Assembly (NCBI RefSeq): GCF_014874095.1
Contig: NZ_JADBEB010000001.1
Coordinates: 8,184,001 to 8,248,000 of the forward strand
Source: Plantactinospora soyae
Lineage (GTDB): Bacteria; Actinomycetota; Actinomycetes; Mycobacteriales; Micromonosporaceae
Direction: 5' to 3'
DNA length: 64,000 nt
Of this stretch, positions 25,849-35,559 are shown piece after piece (the first letter of the stretch is position 1; each line of letters opens with the position of its first letter). The translations under genes and the position numbers were made by a program. The notes below the pieces were generated by a model. It made no database searches. It worked only from the letters and a program-made list of their open reading frames with translations, and had not been told where the DNA came from.

Positions 25849-28791
25849 GTGAGCAAGAGGTTCTCTCGACGCGACGCCCTACGCCTGGGCGCGATGGCGG
25901 CGGCCGTACCGGCCGTGGTCTCCCTGGCCCCGACCCCGGCCGCCGGAGCGACACCGGCCGCCCCGGGTGGCGGCGGAGCCGGGGACGTCGGCGGGGTATC
26001 GCCCCGGCCGGGCTGGGTCGCCGACAACTGGACCGTCCGGCCGTTCGCCCTCAACCAGGTGGCCCTGCGCGACGGGATCTTTCAGGGCAAGCGCGACCGG
26101 ATGCTCAACTACGCGCGGAACTACCCGGGCACCGGCGGCGTCCTCGACGGCCCGGACCGGATGCTGCACCTGTTCCGGGCCAACGCCGGCCTGCCCGCTC
26201 CCGGCACCTGGCCCGGCGGCTGGGACACCCCGAACCACCTGCTGCGGGGCCACTTCACCGGGCACTACCTGACGATGCTGGCCCAGTGTTACGCCGACAC
26301 CGGCGAGGAGATATTCGTCGACAAGCTCGACTACCTCGTGGAGGAGCTGGGCAAGTGCCAGCGGGAGTTGGACCGCCGGAACCCGGGGCGGGTCCCCGGC
26401 CGCTCCGGCCGGGCGGTCCGGCTCAGCGACCCCCATCCCAACCAGTACGTCCGCCTACCGGCCGGCATCCTCGACGGCGTCACCGACCTCACGATCACCA
26501 CCTGGGTGAACCTGGCCAGCACCCAGACCGGCGCGAGGATCGTCCACTTCGGCGCCGGTCCGAACTCGTACCTGTCCCTCACCGCCCGGGTGTCGGCCGA
26601 CGCCGGTCCACGATTCGCCATCACGAACAGCGGCGCCGCGAACGAGCAACAGGTGAGCGGCGGCGGCCCGCTCGCCGTGAACGAATGGACCCACCTGGCT
26701 GTCACCCTCACCACGGCCGACGGCCTGGCCCGGATCTACGTCAACGGCGTCGAAGCCGGCGCGGGCAGCGTGACCCTCGACCCGGCCGACCTCGGCCGGA
26801 CCGTCGACAACTGGATCGGCCGCTCGCCGGCCAACAACGACCCGCTGCTCAACGCGACGGTGGACGACCTGCAGATCTACGGCCAGGTGTTGACGGCGGA
26901 CGAGATCCGCGGCCTCGCCGCCCCGGACGGTCAGCCGGGGATTCCGGCGGGAGCCGGACCGCTGGCCTGGTACCGGTTCGAGGAGGAGGGCGAGACCGCG
27001 GTCGACCACTCCGGCATCGGTCACGACGCCACGATCGTCGGCACCAGCCATCCCGGCTACCTGTCCGCGTTCCCCGAGGGCCAGTTCAGCCGGCTCGAAC
27101 CACCGACCTTCCAACCCAACAGCGGGCCGAACGCCGTCTGGGCGGTCTGGTACACCTGCCACAAGATCATGCGGGGCCTGCTGAACGCGTACCAGCTCAC
27201 CGGCAACGAGGACGCACTGGAGATCGTCTTCCGGATGGGCGACTGGGCACACAGCCGACTCAGCCGGATCAGCCGGGCCGATCTGGACCGGATGTGGAAC
27301 ATCTACAGTGCCGGCGAGGCCGGCTCGATGAACGAGGTGATGGCCGAACTCTCGGCGCTCGCGCCGGACCCCGGTCGGCGGGACCGCTACCTGAGTACGG
27401 CGAAGGCGTTCACCTTCAGCACCCTGTTCGAGGCGTCGATCGCGGAGCGGGACGAACTGAGTGGCCGGCACGCCAACCAGTACATGGCACCGAACATCGG
27501 CTACCTGCGGATCTTCGAACGAACCGGCGAGGCCGACTACCACCGCGCGGCGAAGAACTTCTGGTCGATGGTCGTACCGCACCGCATCTTCAGCAACGGC
27601 GGTGCGGGACAGAGCGAGCACTTCCGCCAGCGCGGCGTCATCACCTCCGGGTTCGCCTCCGGCTCGGATCCCCGGCACGCGGAGACCTGCTGCGCGTACA
27701 ACATGCTGCGGTTGACCCGGAACCTCTTCTTCCACGACCCGGATCCGGCGTACCTGGACTACTACGAGAAGGCGCTGCACAACCAGATCCTCAGTTCGCG
27801 CCGGGACGTCGACAGCGTCACCAGCACCGAGGTGACGTACCACCAGAACATGTGGCCCGGCCGGTCGAGAAGGATCGGCAACGTCGTCGAGTACAGCCGG
27901 TACGGCGGCAACGGCAGTTGCTGCAACGGCACCGGTCTGGAGAGCCACACCAAGTACCAGGAGTCGATCTACTTCCGGTCGGCCGACGACTCGACCCTGT
28001 ACGTCAACCTCTTCGTCGCCTCCGCGCTGACCTGGCCCGAGCGCGGCTTCGTGATCAGCCAGGAGACCGACTACCCGACCCGGGGCGCCAGCACGCTGCG
28101 GTTCGACCGTGGCCGTGGCCGGCTGAAGGTGAAGCTCCGGGTGCCCTCCTGGGTCGGCTCCGGCTACACCGTCCGGATCAACGGCGTCCGGCAGAAGCTA
28201 CGGGCCGATCCGGGCAGCTACCTGACGCTGGACCGCCGCTGGAACACGGGCGACCGGATCGACGTGTCGATGCCACTGCGCTTCCGGGTGGAGAAAGCCC
28301 TGGACGACCGCTCGGTCCAGTCCATCATGTACGGACCGACGCTGATGGTCGTCCGGGACGGCACCCCGAGCTACCGGGAGTTCTCGTTCTTCAAGGACCT
28401 GAAGCTGGACGGCGACCTCGGTGGGGCGATCGAGCCGACCGACGTTCCGATGCACTTCCGCACCCACGGCTACCTGCTGGCCCCGTACTACATCTCCGAT
28501 CCGGTGCCCGGCGAGTTCAACGCCTACCACCCGTACGTCCGGCGGGTGGAGCCGGAGGTCGTCTTCGGGACGGTCGGGACCGGCGTACCCAACGACGGTC
28601 TCCGGGACGACGACGGGGAGACCTTCCTCGACCGGGTCTGGGAGTCGGCGCCCTTCGCCGGGCACGGCGACTTCGTCCGACGGGTGGTGAAGGTCTCGGA
28701 CCATTGGCTGGCGGCCGGCCGCCACACCCGCGACCAGCGGCGGGCGATCGTGCTCGCGGCGATCCGGGCCCGCGCGGCGCTGACCCGCTGA
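25849..28791 (+). CDS. Tat-exported GH127/GH146-type beta-L-arabinofuranosidase with nested LamG domain
   Basis: 980 aa. Tat signal (FSRRDALRLGA near residue 5). The DUF1680 barrel begins at about 55 and is interrupted at residues 182-400 by a LamG jelly roll, then resumes at GYLSAFPEGQF to the C-terminus. Catalytic/zinc residues E612-T-C614 and C691-C692 in CCNGTGLESH match the GH127/GH146 pattern. GTG at 25849 is preferred over the upstream ATG at 25783, because GAGGAG precedes it and the Tat motif follows at once. Expected to act outside the cell on beta-L-arabinofuranosides of plant wall glycoprotein or pectin. Its LamG resembles that at 3726-6653. Confidence 0.88.
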   Translation: MSKRFSRRDALRLGAMAAAVPAVVSLAPTPAAGATPAAPGGGGAGDVGGVSPRPGWVADNWTVRPFALNQVALRDGIFQGKRDRMLNYARNYPGTGGVLDGPDRMLHLFRANAGLPAPGTWPGGWDTPNHLLRGHFTGHYLTMLAQCYADTGEEIFVDKLDYLVEELGKCQRELDRRNPGRVPGRSGRAVRLSDPHPNQYVRLPAGILDGVTDLTITTWVNLASTQTGARIVHFGAGPNSYLSLTARVSADAGPRFAITNSGAANEQQVSGGGPLAVNEWTHLAVTLTTADGLARIYVNGVEAGAGSVTLDPADLGRTVDNWIGRSPANNDPLLNATVDDLQIYGQVLTADEIRGLAAPDGQPGIPAGAGPLAWYRFEEEGETAVDHSGIGHDATIVGTSHPGYLSAFPEGQFSRLEPPTFQPNSGPNAVWAVWYTCHKIMRGLLNAYQLTGNEDALEIVFRMGDWAHSRLSRISRADLDRMWNIYSAGEAGSMNEVMAELSALAPDPGRRDRYLSTAKAFTFSTLFEASIAERDELSGRHANQYMAPNIGYLRIFERTGEADYHRAAKNFWSMVVPHRIFSNGGAGQSEHFRQRGVITSGFASGSDPRHAETCCAYNMLRLTRNLFFHDPDPAYLDYYEKALHNQILSSRRDVDSVTSTEVTYHQNMWPGRSRRIGNVVEYSRYGGNGSCCNGTGLESHTKYQESIYFRSADDSTLYVNLFVASALTWPERGFVISQETDYPTRGASTLRFDRGRGRLKVKLRVPSWVGSGYTVRINGVRQKLRADPGSYLTLDRRWNTGDRIDVSMPLRFRVEKALDDRSVQSIMYGPTLMVVRDGTPSYREFSFFKDLKLDGDLGGAIEPTDVPMHFRTHGYLLAPYYISDPVPGEFNAYHPYVRRVEPEVVFGTVGTGVPNDGLRDDDGETFLDRVWESAPFAGHGDFVRRVVKVSDHWLAAGRHTRDQRRAIVLAAIRARAALTR

Positions 28792-28800
28792 CCGTCACGT

Positions 28801-28838
28801 CCGCGCCGCTGCCCGTCGATCGCGACGCGGCGGCGCGG
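28801..28838. terminator. Hairpin between convergent genes
   Basis: A 9-bp CCGCGCCGC/GCGGCGCGG stem with a 20-base loop, located between the convergent arabinofuranosidase and MFS gene ends. No U-tract is present. Confidence 0.5.
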
Positions 28839-28844
28839 ATCGGG

Positions 28845-30122
28845 TCAGGCCGCCGTCCCGACGGTGGTGGCGGACGCGGACGGCTGCTCGGTGGGCAGCT
28901 CACGGGTGGTCCGCAGCGCGGAGCAGAAGGTCGGCAGGAAGCTCAGGGTCATCCCCACGGCACCGATCCAGAGCGTGGTGGTGGCGCCGAACCACGCGCC
29001 GGTGGCCCCGCCGAGCAACCCGCCCAGGGGCATCCCACCCCACTGCACGAAGCGGAACGTGGCGCTCATCCGGCCGAGCATCGGATCGGGCGTCACGGAC
29101 TGCTGGACACCGGCCTGGGCGACCAGGCGGATCACGCCGCCCAGCGAGAGGGTCAGCAGGCCGCCGGTCGCGACCAGGACGCTCCATCCCGGGCCGGCCA
29201 GCGGCATCAGGGCGGCCAGCGGGCAGGTCAGCAGCGGTGCCAGCCAGATCGCGGGCCCCGGCCCGATCCGGGTGAGAACGCGACGCGCGACCAGCGCGCC
29301 GAGGAGCCCGCCACAGCCCATCGCCGACAGCACCGCGCCGATCCCGAACGGTCCCAGCTGGATCTCCCGGGCCAGGAACACCAGCAGCATGGCCTGGTAC
29401 ATGATCAGGAACAGCCCGAAGACGCCGTCGGCTAGCACGATCGGCCGGAGCAGCGGATGCCCGAACACGAACCTCAGGCCGGCCGATATCTCCCGGACCA
29501 GCGAACGTTCCGGCTGCGGCGCGACCGGGGCCTCGCGGCCGCGGATCCGTCCCACGAACAGCGCCGACAGCGCCATCCCGAGTGCACTCGCCGACAGCGC
29601 GACAGGCGCGCCCAGCAGGCCCACCAGCGGGCCGGTCAGTCCCGGCCCACTGACGCTGACCGCCGAACGCACCGAGGCCAGCTTGGCGTTCCCCTCGGTC
29701 AGTCTGGCCCGGCCGACCAGGTGCGGCAGGTAGCTGACGTACGCGACGTCGAAGAAGACCGTCAGCACACCGTGGGTCAGCGCCACCAGGAGCAGCAGCC
29801 ACATCGTGAGGACGTCGGCCCACCAGGCGAGCGGTACGGCCAGGATCGTCGCGGCCCGCAACAGATCGGTGTGGATCAGCACCGACCGCTTCCGGAGCCG
29901 GTCGACCCAGGCTCCCGCGGGCAGCCCGATCAGCAACGAACCGGCGGTCGTCGCGGCGCTGAGCAGGCCCACCTCGAACTCGCCGACGTCCAGCGCGACG
30001 ATCGCCACCAGGGGCAGCGCGAGGAAGATGACCCGGTCCCCGAGCTGACTCGTCGCGGTGGCGGCGAACAGGCGACGGAAGTCGGGGTCGCGTAACAGGC
30101 CGAGCCGGTCGGCCAGCGGCAT
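28845..30122 (-). CDS. MFS transporter, EntS/MFS_3-type exporter
   Basis: 425 aa with about 12 membrane helices. The N-terminal LLRDPDFRRLFAATATSQLGD and the loop motif WVDRLRKR are typical of the MFS_3 group (enterobactin exporter-like and macrolide efflux-like proteins). Probably exports a small molecule; the substrate is unknown. Divergent from the subtilase gene. No metabolite cluster is visible beside it. Confidence 0.88.
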   Translation of the reverse strand: MPLADRLGLLRDPDFRRLFAATATSQLGDRVIFLALPLVAIVALDVGEFEVGLLSAATTAGSLLIGLPAGAWVDRLRKRSVLIHTDLLRAATILAVPLAWWADVLTMWLLLLVALTHGVLTVFFDVAYVSYLPHLVGRARLTEGNAKLASVRSAVSVSGPGLTGPLVGLLGAPVALSASALGMALSALFVGRIRGREAPVAPQPERSLVREISAGLRFVFGHPLLRPIVLADGVFGLFLIMYQAMLLVFLAREIQLGPFGIGAVLSAMGCGGLLGALVARRVLTRIGPGPAIWLAPLLTCPLAALMPLAGPGWSVLVATGGLLTLSLGGVIRLVAQAGVQQSVTPDPMLGRMSATFRFVQWGGMPLGGLLGGATGAWFGATTTLWIGAVGMTLSFLPTFCSALRTTRELPTEQPSASATTVGTAA

Positions 30123-30368
30123 CGTGGCTCCCCCGGAGGTAGGCGACGGCGGTCCGGGAAGCCTAACCGGGCCACTCCCGTCCGAACCGCCCCCGAATGC
30201 CGACCGGCGGCTCCGCCCAGCCGAATCGGCGCCGAAAACATTTCGTACAACAGAAGTAGATTCAGGTCTGCCGATCTCCCAACACCTGCCGATAGACCGC
30301 CTTCACTGCCGTAAGTAGCTTCCTCAATGCACCCCCAGGCCCTGATCCCGCTACGCCGGAGGTTCGGC

Positions 30369-32204
30369 ATGCCAAAACGTCTGACATCCCTGCTCGCGCT
30401 GGGATCACTGGTCACGACCAGCTGCGTCATCGGCGCGACTCCGGCGTGGGCCGGGTCCGGATCCGGGCCGGCCGCCCCGGTCAGGGTCCGGCTGGACGCC
30501 CCCGACACCCCGAACCTCGCCGGACCCGGGCAGCTGGCGGTGACGGTCTTCAGCACCCCGGAGCTGGACGCCACCGGACTCGACCCGGCCAGCGTACGGC
30601 TCGGTCGGGGTGACGGGGGCGATCCCGGGCGGGGCGTCGACGTGGCCCGATGGGTCGGCGGAGCCGTCCTCACCGGGGTGACCGACGTCGACTCCGACGG
30701 GCGCGACGACCTCCGGTTGTACTTCGACAAGGAGGCCCTCCGCGCGGGCGGCCACCTCGGCGCCACCAGCACCGAACTGGCCATCTCCGGCCGGCTGCGC
30801 GACGGTCGCCCGGTCGGTGGATCGGACGCCGTCGCCCCGCAGGTCGTACTCGAGGTCAAGTTCTCCGAGGCGTCCGTCGTACGCGGCGCCGACGGCAACC
30901 TGCGCAGCGACCGGGGCCGGGACCTGACCGGGGTACGCGCGGTGCTGAACCGGTACGACGCCGTCGAACTCGCTCCGCTGCTGCCGGAACAGTCCGGTGC
31001 GCAGCTGGCCCGGCTCACCTCGATGGCGGCGTCCCGGTCCGGGCGGCCGGCGCCGGACATGGCCTCCTGGTACCACCTCACCCTGCCGGCCGGGGCGGAC
31101 CCCGCCGCGGTCCTGAAGGACCTGCACGCCCTTCCCGAGGTCGCCTGGGCCTACCCGGCGCCCGAACCGGCCCCGCCACCCGCCGCCCCCGCGACCCCCG
31201 ACTTCACCTCGATGCAGGGCTACCAGCGGCCCGCGCCGCAGGGCGTCGACGCGGACTTCGCCCGACAGGACCCACGGGCACGGGGTGCCGGAGTCCGCAT
31301 CGTCGACCTGGAGTACGACTGGAACCCCTTCCACGAGGACCTCCAGCTCGACTGGTCCAGCGACCTCGGCGGCACCCAGTACCCCCGGAACACGAGCTTC
31401 GCCGACGAGCACGGTACGGCGGTCTTCGGCGAACTGGTGGCCGAGGAGAACGCGTACGGGGTGACCGGCGGCGTACCGGACGCGTCGATGTTCGGCATCT
31501 CCCCGATGCAGCGGCAGAGCAGTGGCCAGGCGAGCTACCGCCCGGCGGCGGCGATGACGTACGTCGGCCAGTTCCTCAGCCCCGGTGACGCGGTGCTGAT
31601 CGAGCAGCAGACGGTGGGCCCGAACGGCGGCACCCGGTACGTCCCCGCGGAGTGGACCCAGTCGGTGTTCGACGCGACGAGGCTGCTCACCCAGCTCGGC
31701 GTGGTGGTGGTCGCCACCGGGGGCAACGGGGGCGAGAACCTCGACGCCCCGGAGTTCCAGGGTCGGTTCGACCGGACGGTACGGGACTCCGGCGCGATCG
31801 TCGTCGGCGCCGGTTCGAGCACCAACCGGTCCCGGCTGAACTTCTCCGTCTACGGGTCCCGGGTGGACGTACAGGGCTGGGGGCAGAACATCACCACCAC
31901 CGGCAGCAACGGCAACCTCCAGGGCGGAACCAGCGCGGCGAACCGCGACATCCGGTACACCCGGTCGTTCGGCGGCACCTCCGGCGCCGGGCCGATCGTC
32001 ACCGGCGCGGTGGTGGCGGTCCAGTCCTACCTGAAGGCGACCGGCCGACCGGTCTGGACCGCCGCACAGCTCAGCAGCCTGCTGAAGTCGACCGGTACGC
32101 CGCAGGGCGGCGACGTCGGCCAGCGCATCGGGCCACTGCCGGACATCCGGGCGGCACTACAGAGCGTCGGCTCCGCTGCGCCCACCACCGCCGGAACCCG
32201 CTGA
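30369..32204 (+). CDS. Secreted S8 (subtilisin-like) serine protease
   Basis: 611 aa with a Sec signal (1-28) and an N-terminal region of about 270 aa (prodomain-like; includes a DVDSDGRDDL calcium-type motif). The peptidase domain has catalytic Asp313 (RIVDLEYDW), His348 (DEHGTAVFGE), oxyanion Asn453 (TGGNGG) and Ser538 (GGTSGAGP). ATG at 30369 is chosen over 30327 because CGGAGG lies 6 bases upstream. A third secreted protease near the hydroxyproline operon, consistent with extracellular protein scavenging. Confidence 0.87.
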   Translation: MPKRLTSLLALGSLVTTSCVIGATPAWAGSGSGPAAPVRVRLDAPDTPNLAGPGQLAVTVFSTPELDATGLDPASVRLGRGDGGDPGRGVDVARWVGGAVLTGVTDVDSDGRDDLRLYFDKEALRAGGHLGATSTELAISGRLRDGRPVGGSDAVAPQVVLEVKFSEASVVRGADGNLRSDRGRDLTGVRAVLNRYDAVELAPLLPEQSGAQLARLTSMAASRSGRPAPDMASWYHLTLPAGADPAAVLKDLHALPEVAWAYPAPEPAPPPAAPATPDFTSMQGYQRPAPQGVDADFARQDPRARGAGVRIVDLEYDWNPFHEDLQLDWSSDLGGTQYPRNTSFADEHGTAVFGELVAEENAYGVTGGVPDASMFGISPMQRQSSGQASYRPAAAMTYVGQFLSPGDAVLIEQQTVGPNGGTRYVPAEWTQSVFDATRLLTQLGVVVVATGGNGGENLDAPEFQGRFDRTVRDSGAIVVGAGSSTNRSRLNFSVYGSRVDVQGWGQNITTTGSNGNLQGGTSAANRDIRYTRSFGGTSGAGPIVTGAVVAVQSYLKATGRPVWTAAQLSSLLKSTGTPQGGDVGQRIGPLPDIRAALQSVGSAAPTTAGTR

Positions 32205-32215
32205 CCACGACAGCC

Positions 32216-32261
32216 GACCGGGCCCGGTGACGGTGGACAACCCCGAGCACCGGGCCTGGTC
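32216..32261. terminator. Bidirectional terminator hairpin
   Basis: A 14-bp stem (32216-32229 with 32248-32261, one G-T pair) around an 18-base loop, between the convergent subtilase and TlpA-like genes. Confidence 0.75.
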
Positions 32262-32291
32262 GGCGTCGATGTGTGCGGCGGCGGACCGAGG

Positions 32292-32882
32292 TCAGGAGGC
32301 GAGCACCAGCTCGCGGAGCGTCCCGTCCAGGGTGGCGGCGTCCACGCCACCCGGCCAGCCACGCAGCAGCGCGCCGCCCTTGGCGACCAGCACCACGGCC
32401 GGTGGCTCGCGGACGGCGTACGACCGCCAGATGGCGCCGGTGTCGTCCAGCACGACCGGGTACTCGACCCGGTGCTCGCGCAGGTACGCCTGCACGCCGT
32501 CCGGCTCGTCCTCGCCGGCCACGCCGACGAAGACCACCTTGTCGCGGTAGCCCCGAGCCAGCTCGCTGAACGCGGCCTGCCGCTGTCCGCAGGTCGTACA
32601 CCAGGAACTGAAGAAGGTGAGCACGACCGGGCGGTCGGCCCACAGGTCGGCCACCGCGAGCGCGCTGCCGTCGGTGAGGGTGCCGGTGACCTTGGGCGCG
32701 ACCGGCGAGTCGGTGGGGGTCGGCCGCAGCGCGAGATCACCCGGCACCGGTCCGGGCAGGGCGGCGGCCCCACCGGCCACCGCCGGCGCCGGACCGGAAT
32801 CGTCGCCGTCCGAGGTGCAGCCGCCGGCGGCGAGCGCCACGGCCACGGCGACCGCGACGACGAGGGGCAGCGTCCGCCTCAC
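32292..32882 (-). CDS. TlpA/ResA-like thioredoxin-fold lipoprotein
   Basis: 196 aa. Lipoprotein signal with Cys22 (LAAGGC), then an AhpC/TSA-Redoxin domain with the redox motif W94-CTTC-98. Membrane-anchored outside the cell, probably reducing or isomerising disulfides or serving a redox partner. It overlaps by 4 bases (ATGA) the gene upstream, another lipoprotein, so the two are coupled. Confidence 0.9.
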   Translation of the reverse strand: MRRTLPLVVAVAVAVALAAGGCTSDGDDSGPAPAVAGGAAALPGPVPGDLALRPTPTDSPVAPKVTGTLTDGSALAVADLWADRPVVLTFFSSWCTTCGQRQAAFSELARGYRDKVVFVGVAGEDEPDGVQAYLREHRVEYPVVLDDTGAIWRSYAVREPPAVVLVAKGGALLRGWPGGVDAATLDGTLRELVLAS

Positions 32883-33319
32883 GACGGCACCACGGCGACC
32901 AGCGCCGGCCCCTCGCTGGTGTCCTCGGTCAGGTCGATCGGCTTGCGGTCGTCCACGACCAGCCGGTACGCGTCCCGGCGGGTCACGGTGACCGGGATGG
33001 CGAACTCGCAGAACGTCGGAATGCGCTCCACTTCCAGGTCCTCCTCGAAGGTGCGGACCGACTTGCCGGGCGGCAGTACGCCCTCGGCCAGCGTCGCGCC
33101 GCCCGCGTCCACCACCCGGTACGGCGCCTTGTTGTGGAAGTAGGTGTAGGGGCCGGTGCCGGCGCAGTCGACGCCCTCGGGCCGGATGTTGATGTCCCGG
33201 ACCAGCACCCGGACCGTCATCGCGGAGCGGGGCTCGTCATCGTCGCCGCAGCCGGCGAGCACACCGGACAGCAGCAGCGGCAGCAGTGCCGCCAGGCCAC
33301 CGTAACGCGAGCGCCGCAC
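32879..33319 (-). CDS. Small lipoprotein of unknown function
   Basis: 146 aa with lipobox LAGC (Cys24). Two further cysteines (in DCAGTG and TFCEF) could form the disulfide acted on by the coupled TlpA-like protein. GTG start at 33319 has GGAGGA about 7 bases upstream; an in-frame ATG at 33394 would add an arginine/proline-rich leader that spoils the signal peptide. The family is not recognised. Confidence 0.8.
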   Translation of the reverse strand: MRRSRYGGLAALLPLLLSGVLAGCGDDDEPRSAMTVRVLVRDINIRPEGVDCAGTGPYTYFHNKAPYRVVDAGGATLAEGVLPPGKSVRTFEEDLEVERIPTFCEFAIPVTVTRRDAYRLVVDDRKPIDLTEDTSEGPALVAVVPS

Positions 33320-33353
33320 GTGTCCTCCGGGGGATGGTCGGGGCGAGGGTACG

Positions 33354-33388
33354 CCCGAGGGGCGGTGAACCGCACACCGCCCCTCGGG
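33354..33388. terminator. Strong terminator hairpin
   Basis: Perfect 14-bp stem (33354-33367 with 33375-33388) and a 7-base loop, 17 bases past the stop of the metalloprotease gene and upstream of the lipoprotein pair. The best hairpin in this region. Confidence 0.85.
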
Positions 33389-33404
33389 CATCACTACGGG
33401 TGGG

Positions 33405-35450
33405 TCAGGACCTCTCGACCCGGCACTGCTTGGTCACGGTCTTGGTCGGGTCGCTCTCCGACGTCGCGGTGAGCTTGACGATCCCCGCCTGGGTGGCGGA
33501 GGGGGTCGCGCCGACCGACACCCGGACCGTGGTGGAGCGGCCGAACTGGGCGCTGGCGAGCGCGTTCGGCACCTCCACCCGCCAGCCCTTGCCGGCCACC
33601 GAGGCCGACAGCCGGTACACGTCGGACTTGAGGTAGCTGGTCACGTCCTCCGGGTGCCGCTGGCCGCCGGCCGCGTACGCGCCGGTGTTGGTCAGCTCGA
33701 AGGAGCAGGTCACGCCCCGGGCCGTCGGCCGGCTCGCGGTGGTCACCTCGCCGCCGGACATCGCCACGCCGTGGCTGCTCGAACCGCCGTCACCGTCGAG
33801 CGACCGGACCGCCACCGTGTACGACAGCACCCCGTCGGCGTTCCGCTTCAGGTCGAGTACGTAGAAGTGCAGCTTGTTGGCCTGGTCGACGTACTCGTAC
33901 TCGCTGCCGGAGCGGGTGCCGGCGTGGAACAGCGCGTCGGAGAGCTGCCGGTAGTCCCCCATGGTGATCTTCTGCGGGGTGCCGTTCGGCTGGTAGAAGT
34001 CGACCATGTCGATGTCCTGCGGGTTGGCGTCGACCACCCAGACGAACGGGGCACTGTCGGCGTTCTTCGTCTTGGACACCAGCACGCCGCTGTCCGGGGT
34101 GAACGAGTCCGCCCCCATCCGGTCCACGGTCTCGACGGTGTAGTTGTTGTAGTTGCCGCCGTCGCAGAGCGGATCGGTGCTGGTGTTACAGGTCGGCGAG
34201 AGGTCCCGGTTCATCGCGATGTTGATCCCGGTGAGCCCCTTCGGACCGGCGTCGACCGCCCGCGCGGTCAGCGTCGCGACGACCATACCGGAGGTGGCCA
34301 GCGCCTCCCGGGAGAGCCGCAGCAGGTGTTCCTCACCGAGCAGGCCGATCTTCACCTTGTCCCGGACGGTGTGCAGCGAGCCCATCGAGCCGCCGTTCAC
34401 CGGTGGGATCTGCCAACGGGTGTGCGGCCCGCCGGGCCCGTTGAACGAGCCGCGCGACATCATGCTCCAGATGCCGGTGTAGGCCCGGCGCAGCGGTTCG
34501 CCGTACGGGTTGTTGTAGTTGTCGCCGATGCTCAGCAGGTGGCTCAGCTCGTGGGCGTACACGCCCATGCCGGAACTCTCCGCCTGGGTCGACGAGCCAC
34601 CGCCCGCGTTCGGCCAGATGGTCGAGGCGGCCTTCCAGGAGGTCCAGTCGACGTATCGGGTACTCGCGTAGTTCGGCAGGGTCGGGTCCGGCGGGCCCCA
34701 CGCGTCCGGCACGTCCTCCTTGGTCTGGAACATCATCTGGCCGAACTCCTGCCAGGTGGACGACTCGTCCTGCCCGGCGGAGAGGATGAAGACCAGCTCG
34801 AAGGAGTTGGCCACCTCCTCGCCGACCGCCGCCCGCCAGGCGCCGAGGCCGTCGGTGCGGATGTTCTTGGCGCACTGCTCACCGCTCGGGCAGGCACCCG
34901 GGTTGAAGCCGTTGTCGATGCCGTACTGGTAGGACTTGGCGGGCATCTCGTACGGCCCGAACCCGGCCAGGTCCACGCCGTACCGGCCGTTCGAGTCCTG
35001 CATCCAGTACTCGTGCAGGGTGTGGCCCTTGTTCAGGTCGTTGGGCTTGTTCAGGAAGTCGGTGTAGAACCCGGCGACCTGGTCCCGGGGGATGTTCGCG
35101 GCGGTCGACTGCGGGTTGCCGAAGACCGTCGAGCGGGCCCGCTGGCTCACCACGAACGGCTGGTCCGGATAGTCGAGCGTGACCAGCGCGATCTTGAAGT
35201 CGCGGACCGAACCGGAGACGGCCGGGTCGGCCCAGTTCGTCTTCGGCACGGCGACGTAGTCGTCCCAGGTCATGGTGTCCGGGTTCTGCCAGGACTGCGG
35301 GTCCAGCACCTCGAAGGGGCCGGTACCGCCGCTGGGGTTGCCGGGCGCGGCGGTGGCCGGTGTCGCGGCTGCGGAGGCGACCAGCGCCGTCACCACCGCG
35401 GCAACCAGCATCGAGCGCCGGGCCGTACGTCTGGAGGACAGTAGGTGCAT
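33405..35450 (-). CDS. Secreted M6-type zinc metalloprotease (paralogue 1)
   Basis: 681 aa with Sec signal (1-35). Zinc motif H300-ELSH-304 followed by D310 (HExxHxxxxxD), as in the M6/immune-inhibitor group. The C-terminal ~120 residues form an NEW3/APHP-like Ig module ending in a Cys-containing strand. Clearly paralogous to the protein at 40577-42610: same DDY, HEYWM, GPPDP, YVDWTSWKA and NPQDIDMV blocks. Together they bracket the hydroxyproline operon, suggesting release of hydroxyproline-containing peptides. A 23-bp operator candidate lies 110-132 bp upstream. Confidence 0.87.
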   Translation of the reverse strand: MHLLSSRRTARRSMLVAAVVTALVASAAATPATAAPGNPSGGTGPFEVLDPQSWQNPDTMTWDDYVAVPKTNWADPAVSGSVRDFKIALVTLDYPDQPFVVSQRARSTVFGNPQSTAANIPRDQVAGFYTDFLNKPNDLNKGHTLHEYWMQDSNGRYGVDLAGFGPYEMPAKSYQYGIDNGFNPGACPSGEQCAKNIRTDGLGAWRAAVGEEVANSFELVFILSAGQDESSTWQEFGQMMFQTKEDVPDAWGPPDPTLPNYASTRYVDWTSWKAASTIWPNAGGGSSTQAESSGMGVYAHELSHLLSIGDNYNNPYGEPLRRAYTGIWSMMSRGSFNGPGGPHTRWQIPPVNGGSMGSLHTVRDKVKIGLLGEEHLLRLSREALATSGMVVATLTARAVDAGPKGLTGINIAMNRDLSPTCNTSTDPLCDGGNYNNYTVETVDRMGADSFTPDSGVLVSKTKNADSAPFVWVVDANPQDIDMVDFYQPNGTPQKITMGDYRQLSDALFHAGTRSGSEYEYVDQANKLHFYVLDLKRNADGVLSYTVAVRSLDGDGGSSSHGVAMSGGEVTTASRPTARGVTCSFELTNTGAYAAGGQRHPEDVTSYLKSDVYRLSASVAGKGWRVEVPNALASAQFGRSTTVRVSVGATPSATQAGIVKLTATSESDPTKTVTKQCRVERS

Positions 35451-35559
35451 GCGGTCACCTCTCGTGCTCGGTCGGAGATGGCATCCGGCGGCGCACCCGA
35501 AAGGCGCTGGTCAACCGTGATCATGCCGAACGCGAATCTATGAGCCGGGGCTCCCGACG

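Noticed and set aside
26286-29435. Plus-strand frame of 1049 codons overlapping the arabinofuranosidase and MFS genes
   Set aside because: Arginine/proline-rich shadow crossing two real genes, one of them on the opposite strand.
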